Of a DNA stretch of 64,000 nucleotides, positions 44,827 to 52,900 are shown piece by piece. This DNA comes from Facklamia sp050409585 (lineage in GTDB: Bacteria > Bacillota > Bacilli > Lactobacillales > Aerococcaceae), in contig NZ_JBNUPE010000004.1 of assembly GCF_050409585.1 (NCBI RefSeq), positions 1-64,000 of the forward strand, given 5' to 3'. The stretch's first letter is position 1. Each line of letters opens with the position of its first letter. Below the pieces are notes generated by a model that saw only the letters and a list, made by a program, of their open reading frames with translations, did not search any database and had not been told where the DNA came from. The position numbers were made by a program, and so were the translations under genes.

Positions 44827-45531
44827 TTAGTTGGGTTTAATTCCGTCAATGTATTCATAAGTATTTCCATGATTATCTATTAATTGTCCAGACTGTTGCA
44901 CAAAAGAAAAAATTTCTTCACCGAATAATTGGACGGTCCAATGATCGTTATTTACAGTGATAGTTGGGCAGGAAATAGTGAAATAATTATAATCATTTTT
45001 TTGTGTATATGAAATGTCAGGAATCGTTTGATTAATCAAGTCTAAGATATTTCTTTGTGTCATTTCAGGTGTTATCTGATCTACAATGGCTAGATAAACT
45101 TCTTTTAAGTTAATTGGAAGATTATTTTCTTTCTTATATCTCTCTTGAACAGATATAGAATAATTCTTAAGGTCTGGATAAGGGTAAGCATTAAATTCGA
45201 ATAACCATTCTATAAATTCTTGATCAATGGTGTCATCGTGATGGTCTTTGTTTGATTTAATATCTTTTTCCACATCTTGCTGTTCATTATCATAGTTATC
45301 TTCATGGTCGTGTCCATAAACAGGGTGAGCATACCCTGATTCATCTTTAATATAGATGATTAATTGGTTTTCTTGAAAAAGCAATCCTTCAATACTACTT
45401 GCTTCAGGGGCTAGATAGTATCCGCTGAAAGGTAATTCTTTCATGCTTGAGCTTTCAGCTTTAACAAGAGAACAAGGTGAGAGTAGGGAAATAAACAAAA
45501 GGAAACTTGCTAAAATAGATTTAAGTTGCAT
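44827..45531 (-). CDS. Exported acidic/His-rich protein, unknown
   Basis: A 234-residue protein starting at ATG 45531 behind AAGGAG at six bases; a longer frame to 45558 exists but has no such site. The signal peptide (LKSILASFLLFISLLSP, cleavage near VKAESS) is followed by an extracellular domain with a His/Asp-rich loop (YGHDHEDNYDNEQQ and KDHHDDTID). It precedes the other His-rich gene in one operon and lies downstream of the alkaline phosphatase gene, past a terminator. A metal-binding role is inferred from the loop only; the fold is unknown. Confidence 0.6.
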   Translation of the reverse strand: MQLKSILASFLLFISLLSPCSLVKAESSSMKELPFSGYYLAPEASSIEGLLFQENQLIIYIKDESGYAHPVYGHDHEDNYDNEQQDVEKDIKSNKDHHDDTIDQEFIEWLFEFNAYPYPDLKNYSISVQERYKKENNLPINLKEVYLAIVDQITPEMTQRNILDLINQTIPDISYTQKNDYNYFTISCPTITVNNDHWTVQLFGEEIFSFVQQSGQLIDNHGNTYEYIDGIKPN

Positions 45532-45551
45532 AAGATTCTCCTTAAAGAATA

Positions 45552-45582
45552 AAAGCACAGCCTTATCTTAGCTGTGCTTTTT
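45552..45582. terminator. Bidirectional terminator after the alkaline phosphatase gene
   Basis: AAAGCACAGC and GCTGTGCTTT form a perfect 10-bp stem around a nine-base loop, with T runs on both strands. It lies between the phosphatase stop and the promoterless-looking start of the next leftward gene. Confidence 0.8.
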
Positions 45583-45598
45583 GTGACTAATGTATTAA

Positions 45599-47461
45599 TT
45601 ATTCAGCAGAGCTTTCAATTACTTCTTCAGGTTCTTCTTCAGAGTTACTGCTTTCTTCAGCCGATGAATCTTCAGAACTTTCCTCACTTGTTTCAGAATC
45701 TGAACTTTCTTCAACACTTTCTTCAGAAACTTCTTCTACTTCAACTGTTTCTTCAGAAGCTTCTTCTTTATCGTTTTCCTCAATAGATCCAGAAAACTTC
45801 TTTGTTACTTCTAAAGGAGCCATTTTAGTATCGCCACCTTCATATAATCCCATGGCTGCTAAAATCTTATAGGCAATATCTGTATTTTCAAAATTACCTT
45901 CAAACATTGCAGCGCCAGCACCGATTGCAAAAACTGGAACTTTCTCAGGTGAGTGGTCAACAGTTGTGAATGCTAAACCAGCTTTACGTGCTAATAGACG
46001 TGTAGCAGCGATTGATAATGGTTCATATGCATGGTAGCCTTTGATAATATCTGCTTGACCCAGATTACGTTCTTCATATGGTTTCATTGTTTGTTCGAAA
46101 GCATAACGTAATTCTGCCAATTCATAAGGTGTTACTAACATTAAGTCTTTGGCTTCTTCTTCACCTTCTTCAGCCGCTTTCTCGACTTCGCCAGCAGTCT
46201 TCACAACTTCTTCTGCTTCCAGGTCAAAGATAAATCCGAAGTTTTCTTCTAGTAATGGAACAGCATCTTCAAAAGTCATTTCTGGATTTTCTTCTTTGGC
46301 CTTAGCAAAGATTACATCAAATTGTTCTTGAGAAACTTTTTGATTGTCTAGTAAATGGAAGTAAGAGTTATAACCTGTTTCCGAGTTTCCGATGGTGAAA
46401 CCGCCGGTAGGATGATCAGCAGTTACAACGATTAAAGTTTCTTCAGGATGTTCATAGTAGAAATCAATTGCTTCTTGGATAGAGTCTTGAAAGTCAATCA
46501 CTTCTTTAATAGTTGTTGCGGCATCATTAGCGTGCTCTGCCCAGTCAATCTTACCAGATTCTGTCATCATGAAGAAACCTTCTTCGTTAGCGCTTAGGAC
46601 TTCAATTCCTTTAGCGACCATATCTGCTAATGTAGGTTCACCTTCTTGTCGATCAATCGCATATTTCATAGAAGAACCATCTGATTCAGAAAGAACAGAT
46701 GCAGGTGCATAAACTTTCTCAGTGTCAGCAGTAATAGTATCGAATTCTTCTTGAGTATCTGCTACCATATATCCTTTTTCTTCTAATACCTCGTATAAGT
46801 CTTTTTGATCATCTTCAGCACCTGTTCGCTTACCAAGAGAACCCCCTGCAAAATATTCAAAGTTTGAAGCAGCCATTTGTTCACCAATTTCGTAATAATT
46901 TCTACGGTGTTCAACGTTTGAATAGAAGGCAGCAGGAGTCGCATGATTTAAAGTTACTGTCGATAGGATACCAACGGCTTTTCCCTGAGCTTGAGCTTTT
47001 TCAGCAATTGATTCTGTTTGTTCGGTATAGCCAGGTGTTAGACCAATGACGTTTGAATCAATCTTTACGCCATTTCCAAATGCGGTAGCAGTACCAGCAG
47101 AGTCCGGAACATAATGGTCAGCATCGGTTGGATTTTGCAGACCAACAACAGGAAATTTAGCAAAATTTAACGGTTGAGCGACTGCTTGACCGTTACCTTC
47201 GTCACCATTATCTGGACCTAAGTAATATTCAGCCGCAGAAACAGGGATATTTCCCATGCCATCTCCGATAAATAAGAAGACATATTTTGCTCGGTTTTTA
47301 GAAATAAGAGATAAATCTTCAGTTAACGCACGGCCTTCTTCCAAGGTTGCTACTGGAAGTTCCGACCATTGACCTTCTTCTTGTTTAGCAAAAGTCATTG
47401 TAGGGGCACATACTGACATTAATACAGAAGCACATAATGATAGAATTACTGTTTTTTTCAT
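45599..47461 (-). CDS. phoA: Alkaline phosphatase (PhoA family), exported, with acidic C-terminal tail
   Basis: The 620-residue protein has a signal peptide (VILSLCASVLMSVCAPTMTF), then the alkaline phosphatase core: FLFIGDGMG (metal ligand Asp) and the nucleophile Ser121 in VPDSAGTATAFGNGVK, with later HPTGGF and DHSPEKVPVFAIG metal-site loops. It hydrolyses phosphomonoesters with Zn and Mg. After about residue 555 a Ser/Glu tail runs to the C-terminus (for example ESSDSETSEESSEDSS), with no LPxTG or hydrophobic end. The tail could hold cations or bind the wall. Normal PhoA core length is about 450 residues, so about 100 residues of inserts plus tail are extra. Confidence 0.93.
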   Translation of the reverse strand: MKKTVILSLCASVLMSVCAPTMTFAKQEEGQWSELPVATLEEGRALTEDLSLISKNRAKYVFLFIGDGMGNIPVSAAEYYLGPDNGDEGNGQAVAQPLNFAKFPVVGLQNPTDADHYVPDSAGTATAFGNGVKIDSNVIGLTPGYTEQTESIAEKAQAQGKAVGILSTVTLNHATPAAFYSNVEHRRNYYEIGEQMAASNFEYFAGGSLGKRTGAEDDQKDLYEVLEEKGYMVADTQEEFDTITADTEKVYAPASVLSESDGSSMKYAIDRQEGEPTLADMVAKGIEVLSANEEGFFMMTESGKIDWAEHANDAATTIKEVIDFQDSIQEAIDFYYEHPEETLIVVTADHPTGGFTIGNSETGYNSYFHLLDNQKVSQEQFDVIFAKAKEENPEMTFEDAVPLLEENFGFIFDLEAEEVVKTAGEVEKAAEEGEEEAKDLMLVTPYELAELRYAFEQTMKPYEERNLGQADIIKGYHAYEPLSIAATRLLARKAGLAFTTVDHSPEKVPVFAIGAGAAMFEGNFENTDIAYKILAAMGLYEGGDTKMAPLEVTKKFSGSIEENDKEEASEETVEVEEVSEESVEESSDSETSEESSEDSSAEESSNSEEEPEEVIESSAE

Positions 47462-47918
47462 TGGCTCAATCCTTCTTTATAATTTATTGATGATTTATTC
47501 ATCTAGATATAAGTTAGCAGAGCATTGTAAATTTTTAGTAAATTCTAAGTAAAAGTAAGGTAAATTTTCAACAATTTATTAAGAAATGACTCCAAATTGT
47601 ACAAAAGAGAATAAGATTGTTGCAACAAGAGTACAAAGATGAATAACTGGTATATCAATAGGCTACTAGACCAACATAAATGATAATAGCTACGGTATAA
47701 ACAAGCTAAACACAGCAACTATTACTATGTTAAAATGTAATTATTATTATTTGTTTATAAGTTGAGTTAAAGTCCCCATAAATTTATGATTTTTATCCAT
47801 TGAGCAAGTTTGTGGAACATTCAAAACACTTTGAAAGTTGTCTTAGTATCGCTGTATAATTAATTTATGTATTTAACCACTTTAACAATCTGTCTTTGAT
47901 AAGATTAAGGAGAGCAAT
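47462..47918. other. Non-coding stretch between divergent genes
   Basis: This AT-rich gap holds the control region of the phosphatase gene and the start of the hydrolase gene, which has an AAGGAG ribosome binding site. I found no clear Pho-box repeats. Confidence 0.5.
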
Positions 47919-48569
47919 ATGTTAGAAGAATGTATCTATTTTATTAATGGTTTTGGTGGCATGAAGGAAGAGAGTGAAATTTTTTTGAAATTATTGTCTA
48001 AAAAAGGCTTAGGAGTAAATTATCTCTATTTACCCGGACATGAAGAGGCCTTTAATGACAATGTAGTAGCTAAAGAAGACCTGATTAACTTTTATAAGGA
48101 TACTATCGGGGAGAAACCATCTGTTATAATAGGGCATTCTATCGGGGGTGAAATAGCTGCTTTTCTAGCTGCACATTTAAGTAATATTACTAAAGTCATT
48201 TTACTTGATGGAGGGATTATCTCAAGTGAAGATTTTGGAGTATCACTGGAAGATGAACTGATCAATGCAAAACAGATCCTATCTAGCGGTAATTATAAAT
48301 ATATGAACGAGGAGAGCGTTTTGAATCTTTTGAGTCTTAATCATTCGATTCAGTTATCGATTACTAGTAAAGCATATAAAACACCTACATTGCTTCTGAT
48401 TAGTGATCTTCAAGAGGTTTTACCGACCAAGCTAAAAAGATCTAAAAATTTAAATGATAATATAAGCATGAAAATTATCGAAAACGCGAGTCATACTATC
48501 TATCAAGACCAACCTGAAAAAATAGCTGAAGAAATTGCTAGTTGGCTGAATATGACTAATTGTAAATAG
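47919..48569 (+). CDS. Alpha/beta-fold hydrolase
   Basis: A 216-residue protein. The oxyanion strand reads YFINGFGGMKEESEIF, the nucleophile elbow is VIIGHSIGGEIAAFLA with the serine in GHSIGG, and the catalytic His is in ENASHTIYQDQPEKIAEEI. This is the compact alpha/beta hydrolase pattern of esterases and lactonases. It lacks a signal peptide, so it is cytoplasmic. An AAGGAG site precedes the ATG. Substrate unknown. No operon partner remains: the next gene is dead. Confidence 0.8.
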   Translation: MLEECIYFINGFGGMKEESEIFLKLLSKKGLGVNYLYLPGHEEAFNDNVVAKEDLINFYKDTIGEKPSVIIGHSIGGEIAAFLAAHLSNITKVILLDGGIISSEDFGVSLEDELINAKQILSSGNYKYMNEESVLNLLSLNHSIQLSITSKAYKTPTLLLISDLQEVLPTKLKRSKNLNDNISMKIIENASHTIYQDQPEKIAEEIASWLNMTNCK

Positions 48570-48648
48570 CTTAAATTATCCTGGTCTTTGTTTGGCAATG
48601 ATCCGATCTATAGGATATGCTGACATAGGTAATAAGAGGAGACTTGGT

Positions 48649-49333
48649 ATGGAAATCATTAATGCGACTGCTGAAGTTGATCCATTATTTGTAAATGGGC
48701 AGTTTCAAATCAGTTTATGAAAGAATATATGGATAGATGGTTAGCCAACTATCAGGATTTACTGTCTGATGACGCCAAAAGAGTGTTTGTTGGTGGGAAG
48801 TATAGCTTTTAAACAATTATTTCCCCATTAAAAAAAGGACTTTTTCAGAAAGCAAAAAGCGGTTCAAAGTAGTAGACTCATTTAGGCAAGTAACTGGGGG
48901 GTTAAATAAAAAAGTTATTCAAGCATTTGGCAAAGAGCTAGATTTTACAATTATGCTTTATTTAGGTTTATGTAATGGGGCAGGTTGGGTGGTAGAACTG
49001 GACAGAAGAACTTATATTCTAGTGGGAATTGAAAAAATGATCGAATGAGATTGGATGAGTAAAGACCGTATGTATGGACTTATTTTTCAAGAATTAGGGC
49101 ATATCTATCATCAACAATATGGTAATTTTGACCAATTTGAGCAAGGTGAAAACTATTTTTTATGGTTACTCTTTACCGAAGGAATTGCAATGTATTTTGA
49201 GCAAGTTTTAGCAGGAAATTTGAATTATTTTCATCAAAAGACTAATGGATGGTTAGAATGGTGCAATCTTCACTTAACGACTATCAACAAAGATTTTGAT
49301 AATGATATCAGAAAAATGACCACTGAGAATTAA
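48649..49333 (+). pseudogene. Metalloprotease-like protein, broken
   Basis: Starting at ATG 48649 and read across several stops and frame changes, the pieces give a DUF2268-like protein: INATAEVDPLFVNGQFQ, YMDRWLANYQDLLSDDAKRV, GWVVELDRRTYILVG, then FQELGHIYHQQYGNFDQFEQ and WLLFTEGIAMYFEQVLAGNL. The zinc motif that should be HExxH reads QELGH, so the first His ligand is already lost. Stops at 48718 and 49045 and at least one shift between them confirm decay. The last 92 codons alone would not be functional. Confidence 0.6.
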
Positions 49334-49515
49334 ATTTTCTTTGGTGACTGGGCGAGCTATCGATTTAGAGTAGTTTGAAGTGGTACACGGAAAAGAACAG
49401 GACTATCTCAATAAACACTAACGCGAACGAAAGTAAAGAACACTGTAAAATGATTTATATGATGAAATGTGGTATAATTAATGAAAATAACCTTTAAGAA
49501 ATGAGAGGAGATTTT

Positions 49516-49740
49516 ATGGCTATAAGTTATAAACCTTTGTGACATTTACTTGTTGAAAAGGATATGAATAAAGAAGATTTAAAAAGAGCAGCTAATATAA
49601 CTAGCAATATAGTTGCAAGAATGGGAAAGAACTCTTATGTAAATTTAGAGTCTATTGAAAAAATTTGCCTTGCTTTGGATTGTAATATTGATGATGTTGT
49701 GGAAATATATAAGGAAAAGGAGGGCGACCATGTCAAGTAA
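49516..49740 (+). pseudogene. Small XRE-family regulator heading the DpnII-type system, TGA at codon 9
   Basis: From ATG 49516, behind GAGGAG, the frame reads MAISYKPL, TGA, HLLVEKDMNKEDLKRAAN and SIEKICLALDCNIDDVVEIY. It aligns with the XRE protein at 969, whose NGLWKVM places Trp at the same position, so TGG has become TGA. The 3' end overlaps the methyltransferase start, as in the other RM locus. Restart at ATG 49564 would lose the first helix of the HTH. The regulator is probably inactive, leaving the restriction system without it, unless the stop is read through. Confidence 0.65.
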
Positions 49741-50587
49741 AAATGTTATATTAGCACCTATTTTAAAATGGGTTGGTGGAAAAAGACAATTATTAGATAA
49801 AATAAACCCTCTTATTCCAAGAAAAATTACAACATATGTGGAACCATTTGTTGGTGGTGGAGCAGTTTTATTTGATCTACAACCTAAAAAAGCTGTAATA
49901 AATGATTATAACAGTGAATTGATTAATGTTTATAAGGTGGTCAAAGATAATCCAGATGAATTGTTAGCTTTATTAGAGGAGCATGATAAGCTAAATAATG
50001 AAGAATATTACTATAAAGTTAGAGAATTAGACAGAAATAAAAACTATGAAAAGATGAGTGAAGTTGAAAAAGCTGCTAGGATTATTTATCTAAATAAAAC
50101 TTGTTTTAATGGTCTATTTAGAGTTAATCAAGCTGGGCAGTTTAACTCACCTTATGGGAGATATAAAAATCCAAATATTATAAATAAACCAGCCATATTG
50201 GCTATGTCCACATATTTTAATAAAAATAATATAAGGATATTAGAAGGAGATTATAAACAAGCATTAAAAGGCTTAAGGAAAGGTGCGTTTGTTTATTTTG
50301 ACCCGCCTTATATGCCAATATCCACATCTTCATCTTTTACTGGATATACTGAAAATGGTTTTTCACAAAAAGAACAAATAGAATTAAAAAAAGAATGTGA
50401 TAAACTGAACGAAAGAGGTATAAATTTCCTGTTATCTAATTCAGATCACCCTTTAATAAGAGATTTATATAAAGATTATGAAATTATAACAGTTAAGGCT
50501 CGTCGTTCTATAAATAGTAATGGTAATAAACGTGGCGAAATAAATGAGGTATTGGTGCGTAATTATGGCAAAGATAAGTGCAAATGA
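49730..50587 (+). CDS. dpnM: DpnII-like adenine-N6 methyltransferase (D12 class)
   Basis: The 285-residue enzyme has the alpha-class order: WVGGKRQLLDKI, motif I EPFVGGGAV starting at residue 38, and the catalytic DPPY at 191-194. D12-class enzymes of this type methylate adenine in GATC. The ATG at 49730 has AGGAGGG upstream; the longer frame from 49655 is inside the XRE gene and rejected. The endonuclease start overlaps its end by 23 bases, so expression is coupled. GATC specificity is inferred from the resemblance to DpnM, LlaDCHI and Dam, and not shown. Confidence 0.85.
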   Translation: MSSKNVILAPILKWVGGKRQLLDKINPLIPRKITTYVEPFVGGGAVLFDLQPKKAVINDYNSELINVYKVVKDNPDELLALLEEHDKLNNEEYYYKVRELDRNKNYEKMSEVEKAARIIYLNKTCFNGLFRVNQAGQFNSPYGRYKNPNIINKPAILAMSTYFNKNNIRILEGDYKQALKGLRKGAFVYFDPPYMPISTSSSFTGYTENGFSQKEQIELKKECDKLNERGINFLLSNSDHPLIRDLYKDYEIITVKARRSINSNGNKRGEINEVLVRNYGKDKCK

Positions 50588-51881
50588 TGCGTGGAAAAAG
50601 TTATTTGATAAATATGATATTGTTAACGAAATAGAAAAAAATGGCTTTTTTAATATAAAAGCAAGTGAAATAAAAGAATTTAAAGAACCTAGGTTAATGG
50701 CTAAATGGGATAGTTCTGAGTCATTACCAGCTATATTTAAAAAACACAATATTAATATTTTACCAACAAGTAGAGGTTCATACATTTTAAGTGACTTTAA
50801 ATTATATGAAGAAATACCAGAGCTTACAGAACATATTACTAAAATGCAACGAGTAGAGATACCAGAATTTGAAAGTATAGATATAGAAAATATTAATTCT
50901 GAATCAAATGCAATTAATGTACTATTACTTTCTAATATCTTAGATGATTTCTTAAATGAAGATGATTCAGTTTCAACTTTTAATGGAAGGATGGGTACAG
51001 GAAAATTTGATTTTTTTGTTGATAGAACTTCAAAAAAACCGTTAAATGTTTTTGTGGAAAATGCTCAATGTGAAATAGATGGTGGATTGGAAAATGCTAA
51101 TTCTGTTGTAATAATCGAAGCAAAAAATGTTGTATATCCTGACTTTCATATTAGACAACTTTATTATCCATATAGATTATGGAAAACTAGGGTGGAAAAG
51201 CCAATAAGATTAGTATTCTCAATCTACAGTAATCAAATTTTTAGATTATTAGAGTATAAGTTTAATGAACTTAATAATTACTCCTCCATTCAATTAGTAA
51301 AAGAAAAGAGCTATTCTTTACAAGATACAGAAATTAATAATAATGATTTGCTAAAAGTGTTTGAAAAAACTCAAGTTAAAACTGATGATAACCAAATGAA
51401 TACAGACATACCCTTCATACAAGCTAATTCTTTTGAGAGAGTTATATCTTTATTAGAAATCTTACAAAATAATAATGAAACAACTGAAAGCATTGCTGAA
51501 ATAATGCAATTTGATTTAAGACAATCAGATTATTACTTTAATGCAGGTAGATATCTAGGTTTATTTGAAAAACTCGATACAGTTGATGAATTAGATAAAG
51601 CAATAGTTGAAATAAGACTTACTGCATTAGGTAAAAAAATTGCAAGTATGAAATATAAGGAACGTCAACTTAAAATAGTAGAGTTAATATTAGAACACAA
51701 AATTTTTAATGAATTCTTTTTTGGAATTTATACAACTGGGAATTTCCCAACTAAAGCTGATATACAAGATAAGATGAGGCTATATAATGTTTGTAATGAA
51801 GGACAAATAGTAAGGCGTTCGGGCTCTGTGTTAGCATGGCTAAAATGGATATTTAAATTAACAAAAATTGAAATGATATAA
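50565..51881 (+). CDS. Type II restriction endonuclease paired with the D12 methyltransferase
   Basis: The 438-residue protein starts at ATG 50565 inside the methyltransferase gene. A possible PD-(D/E)xK site is Asp172 (QCEIDGGLEN) followed by Glu185 and Lys187 in VVIIEAKN. The C-terminal part (YYFNAGRYLGLFEKLD, then IRLTALGKKIASM) looks like a winged-helix region. It is different from classical DpnII/MboI; I recall similar proteins as type II endonucleases with DUF6996/6997 domains, a memory that needs checking. Its partner suggests GATC as target. It ends just before a strong terminator. The whole unit is intact apart from the regulator. Confidence 0.75.
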   Translation: MAKISANDAWKKLFDKYDIVNEIEKNGFFNIKASEIKEFKEPRLMAKWDSSESLPAIFKKHNINILPTSRGSYILSDFKLYEEIPELTEHITKMQRVEIPEFESIDIENINSESNAINVLLLSNILDDFLNEDDSVSTFNGRMGTGKFDFFVDRTSKKPLNVFVENAQCEIDGGLENANSVVIIEAKNVVYPDFHIRQLYYPYRLWKTRVEKPIRLVFSIYSNQIFRLLEYKFNELNNYSSIQLVKEKSYSLQDTEINNNDLLKVFEKTQVKTDDNQMNTDIPFIQANSFERVISLLEILQNNNETTESIAEIMQFDLRQSDYYFNAGRYLGLFEKLDTVDELDKAIVEIRLTALGKKIASMKYKERQLKIVELILEHKIFNEFFFGIYTTGNFPTKADIQDKMRLYNVCNEGQIVRRSGSVLAWLKWIFKLTKIEMI

Positions 51882-51919
51882 AAAAGTGACTAAGAAAATA
51901 ATATTCTAGTCGCTTTTTT
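51880..51919 (+). terminator. Terminator of the DpnII-type operon
   Basis: AAAAAGTGACTA and TAGTCGCTTTTT pair with one mismatch, ending in a T run. Confidence 0.8.
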
Positions 51920-51947
51920 CATGCCCAATTTTAGGAGGAGATAAAAA

Positions 51948-52340
51948 ATGGGAAGCACAAAAAGATTAAATCTATTAAAAGATGAGATAGAAAACTTATT
52001 AGATGAAAAGGAAAAATGTGAACTTGAACTTGAGCAATTAAAAAATCAAGAGAAGAAAATCAAAAGACAGATTAGTCAGAAAGAAAGTAAGAAAAGGACA
52101 AAAAGATTAATAGAAAGAGGGGCGATTTTAGAAAGCTATATTGAAAAAGACAAACTAAATGAATCTGACTGTGATAAGTTCATAGAAAACTTAGCAAAAT
52201 ATGCAAAGATTAAAGAACTGAATCGATATATCTTAAATCAACTAATAGATAAAATATACGTCTATGACCTAGTAGAAGAAGTTGGAGAAATCACATAGAA
52301 AGTAGAAATACATTACAAGTTTGTAGGAAGTTTAGAATGA
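51948..52340 (+). pseudogene. DUF3847/serine-recombinase fusion remnant (mobile-element scar)
   Basis: A GGAGGAG-led frame of 116 codons joins two unrelated families. Residues 1-75 are coiled-coil and DUF3847-like (LEQLKNQEKKIKRQISQKES, KKRTKRLIERGAILES). From about residue 76 the sequence (FIENLAKYAKIKELNRYILN, LIDKIYVYDLVEEV) looks like the C-terminal DUF4368 end of a large serine recombinase. After TAG at 52296 the frame goes on with KVEIHYKFVGSLE to TGA at 52338, the expected recombinase C-terminus. A deletion apparently fused a cargo gene to the tail of the element's recombinase. It cannot act as a recombinase. Confidence 0.65.
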
Positions 52341-52900
52341 ACCACCTTGAACAGTTCTAAAGAGGTAGACCCGATTGTGGATATCCAGGAGCACTTTTTG
52401 TACAATATATCTGATCTAAGGTTCATTTCAATCAAGTGGGGGGGTTGTGGCTGGAATTTTTAAATTGTAGCTATATTCGATGACTGATCATAAAGTATGT
52501 TGTGACTTAGCAAGGTATAGACTGAAGGGTATTTTAGGTTAACCTAAAAATTTATTGCAAGCACTCTAATTTTGTTATAAAATATTATTAGGGAATGGCT
52601 GTAGCTTTATATAATTAATTAAGTTTAATGGTGGCACTGAGTTTTTATATAGTAAGTTTAGAAGCCTATTTAATCGCTAATTCTATATAAATTCTTAAGG
52701 GATTTAAGCTTTGAAGGCCAGTCCTATATCTTATTAATTAGTTAAAATGATTAGTTATTAAAGGAAGTGGTGTGAATAGTAGTGATTATTTTTTAAGCTA
52801 TTCTTTAGAAAAATATTTAAAGACTAGCCAGAATAAATGAAGAAGTTCTCTATTATTAGAATGGACTCTAAAAAATCTTATTTAAAGAAAGGAAATGACT
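52341..52900. other. Non-coding stretch before pepC
   Basis: The first part (to about 52440) looks like residual mobile-element sequence. It then holds an 18-bp palindrome (listed separately) and AT-rich DNA. TTTAATGGTGGCACTGAG near 52626 loosely resembles a T-box core but no terminator pair was found. No gene is supported. Confidence 0.45.
52532..52549. promoter_or_regulatory. Perfect 18-bp palindrome of DtxR/MntR-family type
   Basis: TTTTAGGTTAACCTAAAA is a perfect palindrome. TTAGGTTA/TAACCTAA half-sites are typical of DtxR, SirR and MntR-type metal regulators. A weak promoter (TTGCAA, then TATAAA) lies just downstream. The next gene is pepC, 350 bases on, so the target is unclear. Confidence 0.5.

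Noticed and set aside
45574..45786. Plus-strand frame opposite the alkaline phosphatase tail, rich in Leu and Gln
   Set aside because: It is the antisense of the Ser/Glu-rich tail codons, a composition effect.
52626..52644. T-box-like TTTAATGGTGGCACTGAG before pepC
   Set aside because: Two mismatches to the core and no terminator/antiterminator pair found.
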